Shown here: positions 22,083-30,450 of the stretch, in pieces | Layout of the letters: every line of letters begins with the position of its first letter | Position numbering within the stretch: the first letter of the stretch is position 1 | Notes under the pieces: generated by a model | Told to the model about the DNA's origin: nothing | What the model saw: only the letters and a program-made list of their open reading frames with translations | The model's database searches: none | NCBI GenBank assembly: GCA_903855945.1 | Contig: CAIOAK010000180.1 | Location: 1-34,403 of the forward strand | Source: an uncultured Anaeromyxobacter sp. | Lineage (GTDB): Bacteria; Myxococcota; Myxococcia; Myxococcales; Anaeromyxobacteraceae | Reading direction: 5' to 3' | DNA length: 34,403 nucleotides | Program-made: the position numbers and the translations under genes

Positions 22083-22274
22083 ATGGTATTCAACCCGGGT
22101 TCGACGAAGCGTCAGAAGGAAGCATCCCGCCGCGACAAGCAGCGCAAGAAGGACGAGCGCCGCGAAGTGCGCAAGCGGGAGAAGGACGAGCGGGGCGGTG
22201 CCCCGAGCCCCGCGGGCGTGGACCCCGACATCGCCGGCATCGTTCCGGGACCGCAGCCCCTGCCAGAGGACTGA
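22083..22274 (+). CDS. Small highly charged conserved-type protein, unknown function
   Basis: The 63-residue product begins MVFNPGSTKRQKEASRRDKQ. Its first 45 residues are mostly Lys, Arg, Glu and Asp in a likely single long helix, and the end is Pro-rich with an acidic finish (GPQPLPED). Such a composition suggests binding to nucleic acid or ribosomes, but that is a guess. ATG 22083 is preferred over a GTG at 22056 because the charged region starts there and a GAGG lies upstream. It lies after the cold-shock terminator, so it needs its own promoter or read-through, and is convergent with leuB. Confidence 0.65.
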   Translation: MVFNPGSTKRQKEASRRDKQRKKDERREVRKREKDERGGAPSPAGVDPDIAGIVPGPQPLPED

Positions 22275-22280
22275 GTCGGA

Positions 22281-23339
22281 CTACAGCCGCTTCAGGACCT
22301 CGTCGGCCATGGCGCGGGTGGAGAGCTTCCCCCCCAGGTCGGCGGTTCTCGCACCCTCCGTGATGGCCGCGTCGGCGGCCCGCTCGATCCGGGCCGCCTC
22401 GTCGGCGAGCCCCAGGGAGTGGCGGAGCATCATGGCCGCCGAGAGGATGGTCCCGATGGGGTTGGCGATCCCCTTCCCGGCGATGTCCGGCGCGGACCCG
22501 TGGATGGGCTCGTAGAGCCCCGGGCCACCCGAGCCGAGCGAGGCGGACGGAAGCATCCCCATCGAACCGGCGAGCACGGCCGCCTCGTCGGTGAGGATGT
22601 CCCCGAACATGTTCTCGGTGACGATGACGTCGAAGGAGGCCGGCGCCTGGACGAGGCGCATCGCCGCGGTGTCCACGAGCATGTGGTCGAGGGAGACGTC
22701 CGGGTTCTCCTTGCCCACCGCCGTGGCCACCTGACGCCACAGACGGGACGACTCGAGGACGTTGGCCTTGTCGACCGACGTCACCTTCTTCCGCCGCCCC
22801 TTCGCCAGCTGGAAGGCGAGCTCGGTGATGCGGCGAACCTCGTAGTCGGCGTAGTCGAGCGTGTCCACGGCGTGCTCGTGCCCGTCCTTCATGTGGCGCC
22901 CCTTGGGCACGCCGAAGTAGAGGCCGCCGGTGAGCTCGCGGATGACCAGGATGTCCACGCCCGCCAGCCGGTCGGCCTTGAGCGGCGAGGCATCGACCAG
23001 CGCCGGGTGGACCCGGACCGGGCGGAGGTTGGCGAAGACGCCGAGCCCCTTGCGCAGGCCGAGCAGCCCCTGCTCGGGCCGGGCCTTGGCGGCCGGGTCG
23101 TCCCACTTCGGACCGCCCACCGCGCCGAGCAGCACAGCGTCGGCCGCCTGGCAGTCCCGCAGGACCTCGGGCGTCATCGCGACCCCGTGGGCGTCGATGG
23201 AGCAGCCGCCCATGAGCCGCTCCTCGAACCGCAGCTCGTGCCCGCCCCCCCGCACCACCGCCTGGAGCACCCGGACCGCCTCGGCCGTCACCTCGGGCCC
23301 GATGCCATCGCCGGGCAGCACCACGATCGTCGCCTTCAT
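22281..23339 (-). CDS. leuB: 3-isopropylmalate dehydrogenase
   Basis: It oxidises and decarboxylates 3-isopropylmalate with NAD+ in leucine synthesis. In citramalate-using bacteria the same enzyme converts methylmalate to 2-oxobutyrate. Family marks are [11 protein letters not shown] at the start, [10 protein letters not shown], the substrate-binding [23 protein letters not shown] with the metal-binding aspartates, and [21 protein letters not shown] near the end (adenine loop). Length 352 is normal. GGGAGA is six bases before the ATG. It is the last gene of leuC-leuD-cimA-leuB, 24 bp after cimA. Confidence 0.96.
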   Translation of the reverse strand: MKATIVVLPGDGIGPEVTAEAVRVLQAVVRGGGHELRFEERLMGGCSIDAHGVAMTPEVLRDCQAADAVLLGAVGGPKWDDPAAKARPEQGLLGLRKGLGVFANLRPVRVHPALVDASPLKADRLAGVDILVIRELTGGLYFGVPKGRHMKDGHEHAVDTLDYADYEVRRITELAFQLAKGRRKKVTSVDKANVLESSRLWRQVATAVGKENPDVSLDHMLVDTAAMRLVQAPASFDVIVTENMFGDILTDEAAVLAGSMGMLPSASLGSGGPGLYEPIHGSAPDIAGKGIANPIGTILSAAMMLRHSLGLADEAARIERAADAAITEGARTADLGGKLSTRAMADEVLKRL

Positions 23340-23363
23340 GTCGTCTCCCGCGGGCGCGCGCCG

Positions 23364-24908
23364 TCAGACGGCGACGGTGAGCCCGTACTCCACCGAGTCG
23401 CTGAGCGCACGCCAGCTGGCCTCGATGATGTTGGTGGAGGCGCCCACGGTGCTCCACCGCAGATCGCCCATGTGGGTGTCGATGAGGACGCGGGTCACCG
23501 CGCCCGTGCCGCTCTCGCTGTCGAGGATGCGAACCTTGTAGTCGGTGAGCTTCATCGCGCCGACGCTGGGATAGTGGGCGAGCAGCGCCTTGCGAAGCGC
23601 CGCGTCGAGCGCGTCAACCGGGCCGTGCCCCTCGGCGGCGGTGTGGAGCAACTCGCCCCCGACCTTCACCTTCACCATGGCCTCCGCGAAGATGCCGCGC
23701 CCGGTGCGGTGCTCCACGTTGACCAGGAAGTCGACGAGCTCGAAGGGCGGCCGGTAGCCCGGCTCCTGCCGCTTCATGAGCACCGCCACGGAGGCCTCGG
23801 CCGCCTCGAAGGAGAAGCCCTTCGACTCGAGCTCCTTGATCTCGCCGAGCACCCCGCCCACGTCTCCGCCGACGATGCCCATCTCCTCGGCCTTGGAGAG
23901 CAGGTTCCCGCGTCCGGAGAGCTCGCTCACCACCACCCGCATCCGGTTGCCCACGAGCACCGGGTCGAGGTGCTGGTAGGTGGACTCGTTGCGTCGCATG
24001 GCGGCGACGTGGATGCCCCCCTTGTGGGCGAAGGCCGACTTCCCCACGTAGGGCTGGTGGTCGTTGTGGGCCTGGTTGGTCACCTCGGCGACATAGCGGG
24101 CGAGCTCGGTGAGCGTGTGGAGCCGCCCCGTGGGCAGGCACTCGAGCCCCAGCTTCACCTCGAGCGCAGGGATGACGGAACAGAGGTTGGCGTTGCCGCA
24201 GCGCTCCCCGTAGCCGTTCACCGTGCCCTGGACCTGCACCACACCCTCGTGCACCGCCGCGAGCGAGTTGGCCACCGCCGTCTCGCTGTCGTTGTGGGCG
24301 TGGATCCCGAGCGGGCGGTCGATCCCGGCCCGCACCTTGCGGACCACGTCGGCGATCTGCCAGGGGAGCGACCCGCCGTTCGTGTCGCAGAGGACGAGGG
24401 TCTCCGCGCCACCCCGGGCCGCCGCATGGAGCGTGGCGAGCGCGTAGGCCGGGTCGGCGCGGTAGCCGTCGAAGAAGTGCTCGGCGTCGTAGATCACCCG
24501 GCGACCCTGGGCCAGCAGGTAGGCGAGGCTCTGCTCGATGATGCGGAGGTTCTCCTCCAGCGAGGTGCGCAGCACGTCGGTGACGTGGAGCGTCCAGGTC
24601 TTCCCGACCACCGTGCAGACCGGCGCGCCGGAGTCGACGAGCGCCCGGATGTTCGCGTCGTCCTCGGGTGCCCCCCCCACACGGCAGGTGGAGCCGAAGG
24701 CGGCGATGCGGGAGGTCTTCCAGGCGATGTCGCGCGCCCGGGCGAAGAACTCGGCGTCCTTGGGGTTGGAGCCCGGCCAGCCGCCCTCGATGAACGCCAC
24801 CCCGAGCTCGTCGAGCCGCAGCGCCACGGCGATCTTGTCGTCGCAGGAGAGGGAGATGCCCTCGCGCTGGGTGCCGTCCCGAAGCGTCGTGTCGTAGATC
24901 TGGATCAC
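23364..24908 (-). CDS. cimA: (R)-citramalate synthase
   Basis: It condenses pyruvate and acetyl-CoA to (R)-citramalate, the threonine-independent entry to isoleucine. The 514-residue product has the DRE-TIM core [30 protein letters not shown] with the two metal histidines, and [25 protein letters not shown] and a C-terminal regulatory-type domain ([16 protein letters not shown], then [18 protein letters not shown]) match the CimA rather than LeuA type. The start is GTG 24908, which overlaps the leuD stop (GTGA) and has AGGAG five bases upstream. It sits between leuD and leuB, so its product is handled by the shared isomerase and dehydrogenase. Feedback by isoleucine through the C-terminal domain is likely from the family, not shown here. 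Confidence 0.93.
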   Translation of the reverse strand: MIQIYDTTLRDGTQREGISLSCDDKIAVALRLDELGVAFIEGGWPGSNPKDAEFFARARDIAWKTSRIAAFGSTCRVGGAPEDDANIRALVDSGAPVCTVVGKTWTLHVTDVLRTSLEENLRIIEQSLAYLLAQGRRVIYDAEHFFDGYRADPAYALATLHAAARGGAETLVLCDTNGGSLPWQIADVVRKVRAGIDRPLGIHAHNDSETAVANSLAAVHEGVVQVQGTVNGYGERCGNANLCSVIPALEVKLGLECLPTGRLHTLTELARYVAEVTNQAHNDHQPYVGKSAFAHKGGIHVAAMRRNESTYQHLDPVLVGNRMRVVVSELSGRGNLLSKAEEMGIVGGDVGGVLGEIKELESKGFSFEAAEASVAVLMKRQEPGYRPPFELVDFLVNVEHRTGRGIFAEAMVKVKVGGELLHTAAEGHGPVDALDAALRKALLAHYPSVGAMKLTDYKVRILDSESGTGAVTRVLIDTHMGDLRWSTVGASTNIIEASWRALSDSVEYGLTVAV

Positions 24909-25501
24909 GCCCGCTCCTGGAGGCGCCGCTCGTGTGCCGCGATCTGCGGCTCGAAGCGAAGGATGTATCCGAGCTCGTCCACCCCCTCGAGCAGGCAGGT
25001 GCGGGCGAACGGGTCGATGGGGAACGCCACCTGGATCCCGTCCGGGAGGGTCAACCGGAGCGAGGCGAGGTCCACCGTCAGCTCGGCCTCCGGACGGGCC
25101 TCGAGCTGCACGAGGAGCGATGCGTGGGCGCCCGCGTCGATGGCCACGGGCAGGAGCCCGTTCTTCAGGGCGTTGTTCTGGAAGATGTCGGCGAAGGAGG
25201 TGCTCACCACCGCCCGGAAGCCGAAGCCGGTGAGCGCCCAGGGCGCGTGCTCGCGAGAGCTGCCGCATCCGAAGTTGTCGCCGGCCACCAGGATCTTCGC
25301 GCCCTGCGCGCGGGGAGCGTTGAGCGGGAACTCGGGGCGCGGGGCGCCGTCCGGCCCGTAGCGCCAGTCGGAGAAGAGGCTCGACCCGAGGCCGGCCTTG
25401 TCGGTGGTCTTCAGGAAGCGGGCGGGGATGATCTGATCGGTGTCGACGTCGTTCTGGGGAACGACGACGACCCGGGACGTGAGCGTGGTGAACTGGGCCA
25501 T
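24905..25501 (-). CDS. leuD: 3-isopropylmalate dehydratase small subunit
   Basis: It is the swivelling subunit of isopropylmalate isomerase and works with LeuC. The 198-residue product shows [19 protein letters not shown] at the N-terminus and [17 protein letters not shown], the loop that reaches the substrate. The [17 protein letters not shown] segment is also typical. Its length fits the LeuD form seen with a separate large subunit. It lies 15 bp after leuC, and its stop overlaps the cimA start. In a citramalate organism it likely acts on both isopropylmalate and citramalate. Confidence 0.95.
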   Translation of the reverse strand: MAQFTTLTSRVVVVPQNDVDTDQIIPARFLKTTDKAGLGSSLFSDWRYGPDGAPRPEFPLNAPRAQGAKILVAGDNFGCGSSREHAPWALTGFGFRAVVSTSFADIFQNNALKNGLLPVAIDAGAHASLLVQLEARPEAELTVDLASLRLTLPDGIQVAFPIDPFARTCLLEGVDELGYILRFEPQIAAHERRLQERA

Positions 25502-25516
25502 GTCCTTCGATCCTCG

Positions 25517-26920
25517 TTAGGTGCGGGAGATGGTGCGCGGATCGGTGACCTTGCCGGTCACCGCAGCGGCTGCGGCGGTGAGCGGCGAGGCGAGCAGCGT
25601 GCGGCCACCCTTGCCCTGGCGCCCCTCGAAGTTGCGATTGGAGGTGGAGACGGCGTACTCGCCGGCCTGCAGCTGGTCGCCGTTCATGGCGATGCACATG
25701 GAGCAGCCCGGGTTGCGCCACTCCGCGCCCGCCTCGACGAATACCCGGTCGAGCCCCTCGGCCTCCGCCTGGGCCTTCACCGGCCCGGAACCTGGGACGA
25801 CGAGCACGCGCATCCCGGGGGCCACCTTGCGCCCCTTCATCACCGAGGCGGCGGCGCGCAGGTCGGAGATGCGTCCGTTCGTGCAGCTCCCGATGAAGAC
25901 CACCTGCACCGGATGGCCGGCGATGGCCTGGCCCGGGGAGAGCCCCATGTAGCGGAGCGCCTTCTCGAGGGCTGCCCGTTGCTGGACGTCGGGGAGGGAG
26001 GCCGGGTCGGGGGTGCGCCCACCGATGGCCATGCCCATCCCCGGGTTGGTCCCGAAGGTGATCATCGGCTCGAGCGAGGCGGCGTCGATGGTGACGCTCC
26101 GGTCGAATCGCGCGCCCGGATCGCTGGGCAACGCGTGCCAGCGGGCCACGGCGCGGTCCCAGGCCTCGCCCTTGGGGGCGTACGGGCGTCCGGCCAGGTA
26201 CTGGAAGGTGACGTCGTCGGGTGCCACCAGCCCGGCCCGCGCGCCCCCCTCGATGGCCATGTTGCACACCGTCATGCGCTCTTCCATGTCGAGCGCGCGG
26301 ATGGCACTTCCGGTGAACTCGAAGACGTGGCCGGTGCCGCCGCCCACGCCGATGCGGGCGATGAGCGCGAGGATGACGTCCTTGGCCGAGACGCCGGCGG
26401 GCAGCTTCCCCTCCACCCGGACCTCGAAGTTGCGCGGCCGGTGCTGCAGCAGGCACTGGGTGGCGAGGACGTGCTCCACCTCGCTCGTCCCGATCCCGAA
26501 GGCGAGCGCCCCGAAGGCGCCGTGCGTGGCGGTGTGGCTGTCGCCGCAGACGATGGTCATCCCCGGCTGGGTGAGCCCCTGCTCGGGCCCCATCACGTGG
26601 ACGATCCCCTGCGCCGGGTTGCCCCGCCCGAAGAGGGGGACCCCGAACTCGCGGCAGTTCTCCTCGAGCTGCCGGAGCTGGGCCGCGGCCTGCTCGTCGA
26701 TCACCGGGCCCCGGGTGGGGATCGAGTGGTCGGCGGTGGCGGTGGTGAGGTCGGGACGGCGGACCTTGAGCCCACGACCCCGCAGGCCCGTGAAGGCCTG
26801 CGGCGAGGTCACCTCGTGGACGAGATGCCGGTCGATGAAGAGGACGGCCGGAGCCCCCTCTTCCTGTGCAACGACGTGGTCATCCCAGATCTTCTGCAGC
26901 AGCGTTCGGGGGTCGGTCAT
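25517..26920 (-). CDS. leuC: 3-isopropylmalate dehydratase large subunit
   Basis: This is the iron-sulfur subunit of isopropylmalate isomerase. The three [4Fe-4S] cysteines are present with canonical spacing: C346 in [16 protein letters not shown], and C406 and C409 in [13 protein letters not shown]. Substrate-side motifs [10 protein letters not shown] and [20 protein letters not shown] are also seen. Length 467 agrees with the bacterial LeuC family. It is the first gene of the operon. A good -10 box lies 33-38 bases before its ATG, and no strong Shine-Dalgarno is visible, only a short leader. Confidence 0.96.
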   Translation of the reverse strand: MTDPRTLLQKIWDDHVVAQEEGAPAVLFIDRHLVHEVTSPQAFTGLRGRGLKVRRPDLTTATADHSIPTRGPVIDEQAAAQLRQLEENCREFGVPLFGRGNPAQGIVHVMGPEQGLTQPGMTIVCGDSHTATHGAFGALAFGIGTSEVEHVLATQCLLQHRPRNFEVRVEGKLPAGVSAKDVILALIARIGVGGGTGHVFEFTGSAIRALDMEERMTVCNMAIEGGARAGLVAPDDVTFQYLAGRPYAPKGEAWDRAVARWHALPSDPGARFDRSVTIDAASLEPMITFGTNPGMGMAIGGRTPDPASLPDVQQRAALEKALRYMGLSPGQAIAGHPVQVVFIGSCTNGRISDLRAAASVMKGRKVAPGMRVLVVPGSGPVKAQAEAEGLDRVFVEAGAEWRNPGCSMCIAMNGDQLQAGEYAVSTSNRNFEGRQGKGGRTLLASPLTAAAAAVTGKVTDPRTISRT

Positions 26921-26952
26921 GTGGCTCGGCCGTTCTGGAAAAAGGGCCGCCC

Positions 26953-26958
26953 ACTATA
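26953..26958 (-). promoter_or_regulatory. Probable -10 box of the leu/cim operon
   Basis: TATAGT on the minus strand (ACTATA on plus) matches 5 of 6 consensus positions and lies in the 54-bp spacer between fumarase and leuC. It predicts a leader of about 25 bases. No convincing -35 box is found at 17 bases, so activation or an extended promoter is possible. No attenuator with leucine codons fits in this short leader. Confidence 0.45.
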
Positions 26959-26974
26959 CACGACGACGCTTCGC

Positions 26975-28594
26975 CTAGATCCCGAGCTTCTTGAAGAAAT
27001 CGTTCCCCTTGTCGTCCACGAGGATGAAGGCCGGGAAGTCCACCACCTCGATCTTCCAGACCGCCTCCATGCCGAGCTCGGGGAAGTGGATGCACTCGAC
27101 CTTCTTGATGTTCTCCTCCGCGAGCACGGCTGCCGGGCCTCCGATGGAGCCCAGGTAGAACCCACCGTGCTTCTTGCAGGCGTCGGTCACCTGCTGGCTG
27201 CGGTTCCCCTTCGCGATCATGACGAGCGACGACCCGTGGGACTGGAGCAGGTCCACGTAGGAGTCCATCCGGCCGGCGGTGGTCGGTCCGAAGGATCCCG
27301 AGGGCTTGCCCTTCGGGGTCTTGGCGGGGCCGGCGTAGTAGACGGGGTGGTGCTTCAGGTATTCCGGCACCCCCGCTCCGGCGTCGATGAGCTCCTTGAA
27401 CTTGGCGTGGGCGATGTCGCGCGCCACCACCAGCGTGCCGGAGAGGAGCAGCGGCGTGGAGACCGGGTGCCTGGAGAGCTCGGCCAGGATCTCCTTCATG
27501 GGCCGGTTCAGATCGATCTTCACTCCGTGTCCGTGCTTGCCCTTCCACTGCTCGGGGATGAGCCGGCTCGGGTTCCGGTCCATGTCCTCGATGAAGATCC
27601 CCTCCTTCGTGATCTTGGCCTTGGCGTTCCGGTCCGCCGAGCAGGAGACCCCCATGCCCACCGGGCAGGAGGCGCCGTGACGGGGCAGTCGAACCACGCG
27701 CACGTCGTGGGCGAAGTACTTGCCACCGAACTGCGCGCCGATGCCCAGATTCTGCGCGGCCAGGAGCATCGACTTCTCCAGCTCCACGTCGCGGAAGGCC
27801 TGTCCGTGGGCGTTCCCCTCGGTGGGAAGGCCGTCGTAGTACTTCGTCGAGGCGAGCTTCACGGCCTTGAGATTCTGCTCGGCCGAGGTGCCGCCCACGA
27901 CCACCGCGATGTGGTACGGCGGGCAGGCCGCCGTGCCGAGGTACTTCATCTTGTCGACGATGAACTTCTCGAGCTTCTCCGGCGTGAGCAGCGCCTTCGT
28001 CTCCTGCCACAGCATCGTCTTGTTCGCCGAGCCGCCCCCCTTGGCGACGAAGAGGAACTTGTACTCGGCCCCCTCGGTTGCGTAGAGGTCGATCTGGGCC
28101 GGCAGGTTGGTACCGGTGTTCACCTCGTCGTACATGTTGAGCGCGGAGGTCTGGGAGTAGCGCAGGTTCTCCTCGGTGTAGGTCCGGTAGACCCCCTTGG
28201 ACAGCCACTCCTCGTCCTTCACGCCGGTCCAGACCTGTTGCCCCTTCTTGCCCATGATGATCGCCGTGCCGGTGTCCTGGCAGATGGGCAACTCCCCCTG
28301 CGCGGAGATCTCCGCGTTCCGGAGGAACGCAAGCGCCACGCCCTTGTCGTTCGGCGAGGCCTCCGGGTCGGAGAGGATCTTCGCCACCTGCTCGTTGTGG
28401 TCGGGCCGGAGGAAGAAGGAGAGCTCCCGCATGGCCTCGCGCGCCACGGCCTCGAGCGCGGACGGCTCGATCTTGAGCACCTCCTTGCCCTCGAAGGTCG
28501 TGACCGACACGCCCTCCTTCGAGATGAGCCGGTAGCGGGTCTGATCCTTCGAGAGGGGGAACGGGTCCTGGTAGTGGAACGCGGGGGTGGGCAT
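26975..28594 (-). CDS. fumA: Fumarate hydratase, class I (iron-sulfur)
   Basis: It hydrates fumarate to malate in the TCA cycle with an oxygen-sensitive [4Fe-4S] cluster. The 539-residue product is close to E. coli FumA in size and has both domains in one chain. Cluster cysteines are seen in [10 protein letters not shown] and in [17 protein letters not shown]-terminal-domain motifs are [16 protein letters not shown] and [21 protein letters not shown] 28594 ([14 protein letters not shown]) is chosen because family members begin at this segment; another ATG at 28624 adds ten unconserved residues. The frame runs on into the upstream gene region, which is a chance opening. It is followed by the leu operon after 54 bp. 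Confidence 0.94.
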   Translation of the reverse strand: MPTPAFHYQDPFPLSKDQTRYRLISKEGVSVTTFEGKEVLKIEPSALEAVAREAMRELSFFLRPDHNEQVAKILSDPEASPNDKGVALAFLRNAEISAQGELPICQDTGTAIIMGKKGQQVWTGVKDEEWLSKGVYRTYTEENLRYSQTSALNMYDEVNTGTNLPAQIDLYATEGAEYKFLFVAKGGGSANKTMLWQETKALLTPEKLEKFIVDKMKYLGTAACPPYHIAVVVGGTSAEQNLKAVKLASTKYYDGLPTEGNAHGQAFRDVELEKSMLLAAQNLGIGAQFGGKYFAHDVRVVRLPRHGASCPVGMGVSCSADRNAKAKITKEGIFIEDMDRNPSRLIPEQWKGKHGHGVKIDLNRPMKEILAELSRHPVSTPLLLSGTLVVARDIAHAKFKELIDAGAGVPEYLKHHPVYYAGPAKTPKGKPSGSFGPTTAGRMDSYVDLLQSHGSSLVMIAKGNRSQQVTDACKKHGGFYLGSIGGPAAVLAEENIKKVECIHFPELGMEAVWKIEVVDFPAFILVDDKGNDFFKKLGI

Positions 28595-28658
28595 GACACG
28601 GGAGGAAATCAGAACTCGCACCATCCGTCCACGGGTTCCGCTCGCCAGGCAAACGGAA

Positions 28659-28697
28659 GGGGCGCCACCCGCCGCGGAACCGCGGCCGGAGCGCCCC
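28659..28697 (-). terminator. Terminator of the histone H1-like gene
   Basis: GGGGCGC (28659-28665) pairs with GCGCCCC (28691-28697), and inside it CCGCGG-AA-CCGCGG (28672-28685) forms a second stem. On the minus strand the structure comes 20 bases after the H1-like stop and is followed by CTTCCGTTT, a weak U-tract. The fumarase start is about 65 bases further, so the hairpin separates the two genes. Confidence 0.6.
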
Positions 28698-28716
28698 TCG
28701 ATCCACGCGAGGTGGA

Positions 28717-29031
28717 CTACTTCTTCTTCCCGGCCTTCTTGACCGGCTTCTTCGCCGGGGCCTTCTTCGCCGGCTTCTTCGCCGGAGCCTTCTTCGCGCC
28801 GGCCTTCGCCTGCTTCTTCACGTTGGCGACGAACTTCTTCGCGCTCGCCTTCGCCTTCTTCGCGCCGGCCTTCGCCTGCTTCTTCACCTTGGCGACGAAC
28901 TTCTTCGCCTTCTTCACGTCCTTGTTCCACTCCTTCTTCACGTCGGCCTTCGTGGTCTCGACGAACTGCTCGACCTGGGCCGCCACCGTCGGCTGCGCCG
29001 GCTGCATCGTGTTCTCCTGCTCCCCGTTCAT
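28717..29031 (-). CDS. Histone H1-like Lys/Ala-rich protein
   Basis: The 104-residue product has a short mixed N-terminus ([19 protein letters not shown]) and an amphipathic helix ([15 protein letters not shown]). After that it is nearly all Lys and Ala, ending [17 protein letters not shown]. The tail resembles eukaryotic H1 C-termini and bacterial AlgP/HctB-type proteins that coat or condense DNA. A segment [18 protein letters not shown] occurs twice with one change (K to N). GGGAGG six bases before ATG 29031 fixes the start; an upstream in-frame opening to 29142 is rejected. It is divergent from the FKBP gene across 176 bp and ends in its own terminator. Confidence 0.8.
   Translation of the reverse strand: MNGEQENTMQPAQPTVAAQVEQFVETTKADVKKEWNKDVKKAKKFVAKVKKQAKAGAKKAKASAKKFVANVKKQAKAGAKKAPAKKPAKKAPAKKPVKKAGKKK
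28787..28908. repeat. Tandem duplication inside the H1-like gene
   Basis: Two 56-base copies, 28787-28842 and 28853-28908, differ at a single base (28822 G against 28888 C) and are offset by 66 bases, exactly 22 codons. The near identity at DNA level, including synonymous positions, indicates a recent duplication or conversion within the coding sequence. Confidence 0.85.
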
Positions 29032-29078
29032 GTCGTTCCTCCCGATGTGGACCTTCGACCGGAAATCGGCGTGGCGAG

Positions 29079-29172
29079 ATCCTTGCTCACCCACGCGCGG
29101 AGTGCAACCACGACGATGCCCCTGACCCACCGAAACGCGCACCTTGCCACCCCGCCCTCGACCGGATAGTGC
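29079..29172. promoter_or_regulatory. Divergent promoter region between H1-like and FKBP genes
   Basis: For the minus gene TTGCAC (plus 29102-29107) and AAGGAT (plus 29079-29084) are 17 bases apart. For the plus gene TTGCCA (29144-29149) and TAGTGC (29167-29172) are 17 apart. The -35 boxes are fair and both -10 boxes are weak, so these are candidates only. Nothing else is seen in this 176-bp spacer. Confidence 0.28.
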
Positions 29173-29207
29173 TCCCCCGGCGCCCGGCGGGCGTCCCGGA
29201 GGAAGCC

Positions 29208-29531
29208 ATGGCGAAGCCCAAGATCGAGGAACTGGTGGCCGGCAAGGGGCCGGAGGCGGTGCGGGGAAAGAACGTCGAGGTCCACTACACCGGCTGGCTC
29301 CTCGACGGGACCCGGTTCGATTCCTCCGTCGGGAGCGACCCGTTCACCTTCCGCCTCGGGGCCGGGGAGGTCATCGAGGGCTGGGACCGAGGGGTGGCCG
29401 GCATGAAGGTGGGGGGCAAGCGGAAGCTCACCCTCCCCCCGGAGCTGGCCTACGGGGCCCGCGGCGCACCCCCCGACATCCCGCCCGACGCGACCCTGGT
29501 CTTCGAGGTGGAGCTCCTGGCCGTCTTCTGA
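29208..29531 (+). CDS. FKBP-type peptidyl-prolyl cis-trans isomerase
   Basis: The 107-residue product is a single FKBP domain that speeds proline isomerisation and may act as a chaperone. Family marks are [40 protein letters not shown] and [16 protein letters not shown], with the C-terminal strand [11 protein letters not shown]. No signal peptide or membrane anchor is seen, so it is cytoplasmic. GGAGGA five bases upstream sets ATG 29208. The DTW-domain gene begins 6 bp downstream, so they are likely one transcript. Confidence 0.94.
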   Translation: MAKPKIEELVAGKGPEAVRGKNVEVHYTGWLLDGTRFDSSVGSDPFTFRLGAGEVIEGWDRGVAGMKVGGKRKLTLPPELAYGARGAPPDIPPDATLVFEVELLAVF

Positions 29532-29537
29532 GGGGCC

Positions 29538-30257
29538 GTGCGAGCCCGCTGCGCCCGCTGCCACCGCCCCACGGAACTCTGCGTCTGCGAGGGGCTCGTT
29601 CCGGTCCCCTCCCGTACCCGGGTCGTGCTCCTCCAGCACCCGCGGGAGGCTCGGCTCGCCATCTGCTCGGCGTGGCTCACCCGGCTCGCACTCCAGAACG
29701 CCGAGTTACATCGGGGGGTTGGGTTCGAGGAGCATCCGGTCGTGTCCGCGCTCGCCCGCGCACCCGGGGCGGCGCTCCTCTTCCCCGGACCGGGGTCGGA
29801 ACCGGCCAGCGCCCGGGCCGTATCACCTCCGCCCCTCCTCTTCGCCATCGACGGGACCTGGCACCAGGCCGAGAAGATGCTGCGGCTCTCCCCCTCGCTG
29901 GCGGCACTGCCCCGCATCTCCGTGGATGCGGGTCGGCCGAGCGGCTACACGGGGCTCCGGGCCGAGCCCGGCCTGGTCCACCTCTCCACCCTGGAGGCGG
30001 TGGCGCTCGCCCTCTCCGACCTGGAGCGCGACCCGGCGCGCTTCGAGCCCATGATCTCCGCCTTCCAGCGCGGCGTGGCGCTCCAGCTCGCCTGCGCGAA
30101 GGGGATGCGCCGGAACCCGCGCCACCGGGGGGAGGGCTGGCGGACGCGACTACCGGGCGCGCAGGACGAACCAGACCGCGCCCACGACGCCGGCGAGTCC
30201 GAAGGCGGCGTAGAGGAGCCCGGCCAGGACCGCCCGCGCCCCCGTCATCGGACCTGA
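29538..30257 (+). CDS. DTW-domain protein, probable tRNA-uridine aminocarboxypropyltransferase
   Basis: DTW-domain enzymes (E. coli TapT/YfiP) transfer the 3-amino-3-carboxypropyl group of SAM to a uridine in tRNA, giving acp3U. The 239-residue product starts with a zinc-ribbon-like CxxC-x6-CxC (C5, C8, C15, C17). It has the name-giving DGTW (105-108) in IDGTWHQAEKML, and HLSTLEAVALAL later. The conserved part ends near residue 205; about 35 further residues are charged and unconserved, and their DNA overlaps a minus-strand gene. The start is GTG 29538, six bases after the FKBP stop. The translated tail could be real or only an absence of an earlier stop. Confidence 0.85.
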   Translation: MRARCARCHRPTELCVCEGLVPVPSRTRVVLLQHPREARLAICSAWLTRLALQNAELHRGVGFEEHPVVSALARAPGAALLFPGPGSEPASARAVSPPPLLFAIDGTWHQAEKMLRLSPSLAALPRISVDAGRPSGYTGLRAEPGLVHLSTLEAVALALSDLERDPARFEPMISAFQRGVALQLACAKGMRRNPRHRGEGWRTRLPGAQDEPDRAHDAGESEGGVEEPGQDRPRPRHRT

Positions 30258-30386
30258 GTTGGTCCGCAGGCTCCTGCGAAGGAGCCCGTCCCGGATCCCG
30301 ATCCAGGCGGTCAGTACGCCGGAGACGAGGAGGACCAGAACGACCACCCAGTGGACCGGGCTGGACCCGTCGAGGAGCAGTTCCAT
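30150..30386 (-). CDS. Small two-helix membrane protein
   Basis: The 78-residue product has two clear membrane helices, HWVVVLVLLVSGVLTAWIGI (about 12-31) and VLAGLLYAAFGLAGVVGAVW (about 53-72), joined by a basic loop GLLRRSLRTNSG. Codons are strongly G/C in the third position along its whole length, which supports a real gene. Its last 108 bases run antisense to the tail of the DTW gene. The start ATG 30386 has only a weak ribosome site. It is divergent from glnS across 64 bp. No family was recognised. Confidence 0.62.
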   Translation of the reverse strand: MELLLDGSSPVHWVVVLVLLVSGVLTAWIGIRDGLLRRSLRTNSGPMTGARAVLAGLLYAAFGLAGVVGAVWFVLRAR

Positions 30387-30450
30387 CGACCCCGAGGATA
30401 CCTCGACGGCCGTTGTTGCGGGCCGTCCGCCGCTGCGGTACACGCCCCGG

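Noticed and set aside
23364-26456. A 1030-residue cimA read-through protein
   Set aside because: The first half is leuC and leuD DNA in another frame. A GTG with a good ribosome site at 24908 starts the conserved part.
28740-28910. A short CRISPR-like or satellite repeat array
   Set aside because: The repetition comes from Lys/Ala codons with one in-frame duplication; there are no unique spacers of even length.
26975-28930. A fusion of fumarase with an upstream acidic, repetitive N-terminus
   Set aside because: The extra part is the H1-like gene read in the wrong frame, and a terminator lies between the genes. The family start is at 28594.
24932-29125. Long open plus-strand frame of about 1400 codons
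   Set aside because: It runs opposite leuD, leuC, fumarase and the H1-like gene, all of which are recognised on the minus strand.
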